Source: Zancudomyces culisetae (taxonomy: Eukaryota; Kickxellomycota; Harpellomycetes; Harpellales; Legeriomycetaceae). Taken from it: a stretch of DNA of 23,132 nt. The first letter of the stretch is position 1; every line of letters starts with the position of its first letter. A program made the position numbers and the translations under genes. Where the stretch lies: NCBI GenBank assembly GCA_001969505.1, contig LSSK01001908.1, positions 1 through 23,132 of the forward strand, given 5' to 3'. Below the pieces are notes generated by a model that searched no databases, was not told the DNA's origin, and saw only the letters and a list, made by a program, of their open reading frames with translations. Below are positions 18,842 to 23,132 of the stretch, in pieces.

Positions 18842-18876
18842 TTAATCTTTAATCTTTTATCTTTTATCTTTTATCC
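18842..18876 (-). promoter_or_regulatory. GATAA array with 7-bp period
   Basis: On the minus strand, three GATAA cores sit at exact 7-bp spacing (18875-18871, 18868-18864, 18861-18857), followed by two GATTA variants in the same register. GATAA is the site of GATA zinc-finger regulators of nitrogen catabolism in fungi. Confidence 0.6.
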
Positions 18877-19222
18877 TTGAAACCTTAAACTAGTAACTGG
18901 TCTGGGCTGCCAGTGTGCTAGACGTGCTGATTCAAAAATGACACTTTGCTGTGCCATTTCGAATACTGTTTGTTTGTTTTTATCTTTTTCTCTTTAAAGA
19001 GTAAAAACTGGTGGTGTATACAGCTCGATTTACTCAAAACAGTTGTTAGGTAGCTCACTTTGTACTTTCATAATCAACTCATACTCATCTAAAATACAGT
19101 ATCAGTTAGCACAAAAATTACACCCGCATCCATCTAGAGGTGGTGGAAAGCAAAGCTACTCGGGTTCTTTGTTTGGTAGAATCAAAAAATATAAGATACT
19201 GACCATATTTTGGCCCCATATC

Positions 19223-19266
19223 TCCACTCTACTCTACCCTACTCTACTGCGTTCTACTCTATTTTA
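19223..19266 (+). repeat. Degenerate CTACT/CTCTA pentanucleotide repeat
   Basis: About eight imperfect units of CTACT in a pyrimidine-rich stretch upstream of the serine hydroxymethyltransferase. Confidence 0.5.
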
Positions 19267-19863
19267 CTATATTGTACCCGTTCAGCATTCTTCCACTTAG
19301 GCTGATCCAAAATTTATCTATACGATCTTTACTAACATTACATAGAGATCAGAATTTTCATCAATTCCAGTATTTCCACTGCGTATAAAAGCTGCTTTGT
19401 TTTTTCACAAAAACTATCAGTTTCTTATCCATCATTTCCACTCTTTCTTTCTCTTTTAGCAGGTTTACAATTTTATTGCAAAATGGTTGTGATTAGTTAA
19501 ACATAGTAGTTATAACTTTGAAAGAAGCTAAATATTCCACCGAAATGAAATTACGGCCGTGCACTTAATATGTAACCAAACCAACATATACACTTTTTTC
19601 CATCAAAAAACCCAAACATTTACGCAATATATACACAACTAAATTGTCAATTTTAGAGAGTTGCATGTATCCATAAACGAAAATGCTCTCTATTTCAAGC
19701 ATTCCAACCCATAAAATATAAGAAAAATTTGCCTCACTTTATTTCATTAGCCCAAATCGCTTTAGCAGAGTGGAGAAAAATCGCATTTACATCGATTTTG
19801 TTTTATTTATTTTTTTCAGACCAAAAAAAGCTGGATGCCTGGTTTGGTTCACGCAAATATTAG

Positions 19864-19870
19864 TATAAAA
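19864..19870 (+). promoter_or_regulatory. TATA box of the serine hydroxymethyltransferase gene
   Basis: TATAAAA, 135 bp before the ATG at 19999. A second TATAAAA lies at 19384-19390 and could give a longer transcript. Confidence 0.5.
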
Positions 19871-19998
19871 GACTTAATTATTTAAGCACCTGAAAAAAAA
19901 TTTAGTTGCTGTTTATCCATAACACTTCAACAAATACTTTCTTTGTTTTAGGCAATATTAAAATTCCAAGAAAACTCTTTAGTACAAATTTTGGGAAA

Positions 19999-21665
19999 AT
20001 GATTAAGGCAAGAGCAGGAGCCAGACAAGTAAACAAAGCGTACAATGCGTTGAAATGTTCAACACGCAGATATCAATCTTCAATGTCCGCCACCCCAAAA
20101 CAACTAGAGGAAGGGCTTCTAACTAATCCATTGGAAAAAGAAGATCCAGAGATTTTCAACATTATCGAGCATGAAAAGAAAAGACAATTGGAGAGTATTG
20201 TGCTAATTGCCTCTGAAAACTACACCTCAAAGGCTGTGATGCAGGCACTTGGTTCAGTTATGCAAAACAAATACTCGGAAGGGTATCCAAATGCTAGATA
20301 CTACGCAGGAAATGAATGGATTGACAAATCGGAGCTGTTGTGTCAGAAACGTGCCCTTGAATGTTTTGGTTTAGATCCCGAAAAATGGGGTGTAAATGTT
20401 CAATCACTTTCAGGTGCACCAGCAAATCTTTATGTATACGGAGCCCTTATGAAGCCACACGAAAGGCTAATGGGATTGGATCTGCCGCACGGAGGACAGT
20501 AAGTCTTTTTCACCTTTTACACTTCTTATTGGCTTTTTTGTTTATTTCTCTCCCTCTCACTTTTACTTTTCCATCTTATAATTATTTTTGCTATAAATTC
20601 AAAATCTTGAAACAAAAAAATAGTCTTTCTCATGGTTACCAGTTACCAACAAAAAAGATATCAATGGTTTCATCCTATTTTGAGACTCTTCCATATCATT
20701 GCAATACAGAAACAGGATTGATAGATTATGACGAGCTTGAAAAGTCAGCTCTGGTTTACAGGCCAAAAATCATAGTAGCAGGTGCGAGCGCATACGCCAG
20801 AGCCATGGACTACGCCAGGCTTCGTGAAATCTGTGATAAAGTCGGGTGTTACCTGATGGCAGATATTGCTCACATCTCCGGACTCGTTGCAGCAAAGGTG
20901 ATGCCAGGGCCATTTGAACATGCTGATATTGTAACTACAACTACACATAAATCCCTACGTGGACCACGCGGGGCAATGATTTTCTTCAGAAAGGGTGAGC
21001 GTGAGGTTAAAAAGAAGGGCGCATCGGCTAAAAAATCAGGGCCAGTTATGTATGATTTGGAGCAGCCCATCAATGCCAGCGTATTCCCTGGACATCAAGG
21101 TGGTCCACATAACCACACAATCACTGCCCTTGCGGTGGCATTGAAACAAGCACAATCACCTGAGTTTATTCAGTATCAGCAACAGGTGTTAGATAATTCT
21201 AAAGCTCTGGCTAAATCATTGATTGACCGTGGCTTCCAACTGGCAACAGGAGGAACTGACAACCACTTGATTCTAGCTGATGTTATGTCCTCAAAAGGCA
21301 TTGATGGTGCCAGATCAGAAAGAGTTTTGGAACTAGCCAGCATAATTACAAACAAGAACACAATCGTTGGCGACAGGTCGGCTGTTATTCCAAGCGGAAT
21401 CCGTATGGGTACACCTGCAATGACATCTAGAGGGTTGGTTGAGAAGGATTTCGAGCAAATCGCAAAATTCTTTGACCAAGGTGTAAAGATCGCCCATGAC
21501 CTTGCCAAAACTAGGTTCACTGCGTCCAAGTTTGGAATGTTCAAGACAGAACTTGGTAGTAACGTTGAAAATGTTCCAGAATTGGCTGCGCTGAAGAAGG
21601 ATGTTGTATCATTTTCTAGCTCTTTCCCCACTGTTGGGTTTGGAAAGGCCGATATGAAGCTGTAA
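19999..21665 (+). CDS. SHM1: Serine hydroxymethyltransferase, mitochondrial, two exons, 513 aa
   Basis: PLP enzyme that interconverts serine plus tetrahydrofolate with glycine plus 5,10-methylene-THF. Join: 19999-20498 and 20624-21665, phase 2, rebuilding LPHGG-H-LSHGYQL as in yeast Shm proteins. Family motifs are complete: [39 protein letters not shown] (Asp247), [13 protein letters not shown] with the PLP lysine Lys276, and [11 protein letters not shown]. Residues 1 to about 28 are rich in Arg/Lys and Ser with no acids, and RRY-QSS fits an R-3 matrix cleavage site, so import into mitochondria is likely. Met29 (nt 20083) could start a cytosolic form of 485 aa. The usual ARYYGGNEYID reads [11 protein letters not shown] here. 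The start is the first ATG in frame; the frame is open upstream to 19906 but without an ATG. I chose the SHM1 symbol (mitochondrial isozyme) from the presequence; the family is certain, the isozyme name less so. Confidence 0.95.
20499..20623 (+). other. SHM1: Intron of the serine hydroxymethyltransferase gene
   Basis: 125 bp, donor GTAAGT, acceptor AAATAG, phase 2; it rebuilds His167. No clear TACTAAC branch is present. Confidence 0.93.
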
Positions 21666-22087
21666 ATCAGTTTGGCTCTAGTCTCTTTTTTTTTACACTT
21701 TTTTTTTAATTTTCTTTCACTTTTGTTTTACATGTAGGCCTTAATGTGTCTAGTCAAAATTTCTATTAAATATACCAGACTTTTAGCTTGTAATCCTTTA
21801 CATTATGTTTGTTTTATGGGTCTATTTCTCACATACATTTCTTCATAAGCTTTATTGCCACTTCCAATACAACTTTTAGTTTGGTAAAATTAAACTCAAT
21901 ACCTATAAACATGTAAACAAAAAATAATAATTACAAAAAAAATAAAACCAGAAAATCAATACACAATAGTACAAAATCGTGCCTAAAGCCCCATAACTTA
22001 TCGTCAATATTATTTTGGGTAAAACTAAAAATCTGCATCGCCAAACTAGATTGAAACTTAGATCAAAAATATTAAAAGTACATGCCA
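21666..22087. other. Downstream region of serine hydroxymethyltransferase, no gene seen
   Basis: T-rich 3' region followed by AT-rich sequence. The small open frames here and in the next section lack ATG starts or family signals. Confidence 0.55.
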
Positions 22088-22332
22088 CAGTAACACCTCT
22101 TAAACTTACTGAAGTGTTATTGCCAACTGAGAAAATTTCTCATAGCAATCTGGGGGGACTGGAAGATTTATCTTTCTTTTCTGATCCTATTGCGCCGTAC
22201 TTGAGAGTGGCTTTTTATAAGCGGCCCTGATAAGAAACGATTTGGGACTTTTTAGAATGACCTTTTCGTGCCGAAGCTAGGCTACAGTTAAACCTATTTG
22301 GTACAAACGCTTCAGCGTCTGTACCCAAAATA
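22088..22332. other. Cluster of inverted repeats, possible structured RNA
   Basis: Arms 22088-22099 and 22111-22122 pair at 11 of 12 positions, counting one G-U. TGAGAAAATTTCTCA at 22128-22142 is a near-perfect palindrome. 22295-22332 folds into a stem of GGTACA/TGTACC stacked on ACGCT/AGCGT with a one-by-one mismatch, extended outward by TATTT/AAATA. No known RNA family was recognised. Confidence 0.35.
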
Positions 22333-23132
22333 TTATTAAAAAAAAAATAAACCAGTGGGTGTGTATTACGGAATCGTGTGCTTGGTGTTGCCGTTTTGTA
22401 GTGTGTAGTATAAAGTGGATCGTTGGTCTTCTTGCTCCTAATGTAATACGTTAGTAAAATTGTGGGCGCACGTGTGTGTATGTGGATGTTAACTTGCATT
22501 TAGGTTTGAATATTGAGGATGCTTATTTAATGTGTTCACCAGGCAAAAAAAAAAGGTTAAAATGCTGAACCCGAGGATTACAACAAATCGAATTGATGAT
22601 GCGTATACACTTGTATGTACATATGACTCACTTACAGAGTGGTCATGTAGATAAGCAATCAGATGTGTGCTCTCAGTAAGAGCGATGTTATGTCGGATCT
22701 ACTAGTGCTACGTTGTTAAATTACTCCCCTCCCCTTCCCCTCTCACCCACCCTTTGTCTTTTCCTATCTTTGATGGCCTTCTTTGGCCGATTTACCTAGA
22801 TGTTGAGATTATCGCCAAATTCGTCCTACCTCTACAAAACTTTCAAAATTCAGGAAATGTCATAGGATATACGAAACAACAGGATAATTGATTGATAAAA
22901 TGAAACTGATCATATTACCAATTTTGACCACATTTATGGACTTCAAACCATACGTGTAGTAAAAAAAAATTTTTTTGGCAACTTTTTGGTAAGGACAAAA
23001 TATCAAGTGTTCGTCATAGCCACGCGTTTAATAACACCCGGCTCTTAGAGTAATATAAAAAGGGATTCTATTAGACGGAATAGTAGACGCAGGAGTCTAA
23101 TTACGTATTTTATTGTGGGAATTCTAAAAGAG
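22333..23132. other. Right-hand end, no gene seen
   Basis: AT-rich with a C-rich tract at 22726-22752. A 30-codon frame starting at the ATG at 22561 ends without a usable splice continuation. A gene beginning beyond the right edge cannot be excluded. Confidence 0.5.
22726..22752 (-). repeat. C-rich tract (G-rich on minus strand)
   Basis: Three C4 runs and two C3 runs with 1-5 nt between them. On the minus strand this gives repeated AGGGG and a quadruplex pattern, much like the tract at 18480. Confidence 0.6.

Larger units (their letters stand above)
18391..19998. promoter_or_regulatory. Divergent promoter region of aldehyde dehydrogenase and serine hydroxymethyltransferase
   Basis: 1.6 kb without a convincing gene. 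It holds the G-rich AGGGG tract, the GATAA array, the CTACT-rich repeat and two TATAAAA boxes (19384 and 19864), listed separately. The 85-codon frame at 19043-19300 begins with TTG and looks like chance. Confidence 0.6.

Noticed and set aside
19906-19998. In-frame upstream extension of serine hydroxymethyltransferase beginning at TTG
   Set aside because: No ATG; the ATG at 19999 has an A at -3 and starts a good presequence. The TTTTAG at about 19952 looks like an acceptor, but no matching donor was found.
22015-22499. Overlapping open frames of 71 codons (plus) and 94 codons (minus)
   Set aside because: The plus frame lacks an ATG and neither shows family motifs; they cross the inverted-repeat cluster.
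1-23132. tRNA, rRNA, spliceosomal RNA, transposon ends or CRISPR arrays
   Set aside because: A by-eye check for tRNA B-box sequence, U1/U2/U6 signatures, long terminal repeats and regularly spaced repeats found none; a tRNAscan or Rfam run would settle it.

Overview
The window looks like nuclear DNA from an AT-rich ascomycete yeast, probably an early-diverging Saccharomycotina lineage (inference). Genes are compact and widely spaced. Introns are short (57-196 bp), start GTAAGT or similar, and at least two carry CTAAC-type branch sites. TATA boxes and A-rich leaders lie before several starts. CTG falls at conserved Leu positions in the NSF protein (the KMLNA and RKLF motifs) and in the serine hydroxymethyltransferase (GLDLPHGG), so this is not a CTG-Ser clade yeast. 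No tRNA, rRNA, transposon or CRISPR array was recognised.

Left to right: 1-1277 has no confident gene. 3522-1278 (minus) is a gene I do not recognise. I reconstruct it from five exons joined by four in-frame introns. Next comes a 3 kb stretch with almost no open frames. 6851-12898 (plus) is a 2015-codon single-exon gene. It encodes a NAK/Ark-Prk-type kinase domain whose catalytic Asp and DFG Asp are both gone, followed by a very long disordered tail. 13569-16615 (plus) is SEC18/NSF in five exons. 18390-16789 (minus) is an aldehyde dehydrogenase of ALDH9/betaine-aldehyde type, convergent with SEC18. 19999-21665 (plus) is a two-exon serine hydroxymethyltransferase with a mitochondrial presequence. 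The last 1.47 kb has no confident gene but holds a cluster of strong inverted repeats and a C-rich tract.

Two functional pairs suggest themselves. The pseudokinase and Sec18 are both membrane-traffic families (endocytosis/actin and SNARE recycling) and lie in tandem. The aldehyde dehydrogenase and serine hydroxymethyltransferase are divergent across a 1.6 kb promoter region holding AGGGG stress-type repeats that could form a quadruplex, a 7-bp-period array of GATAA sites, and TATA boxes. They could act in consecutive steps around glycine and trimethylaminobutyraldehyde, though this is only a hypothesis. The most notable finding is the NAK-family pseudokinase with three copies of an unrecognised tail motif.
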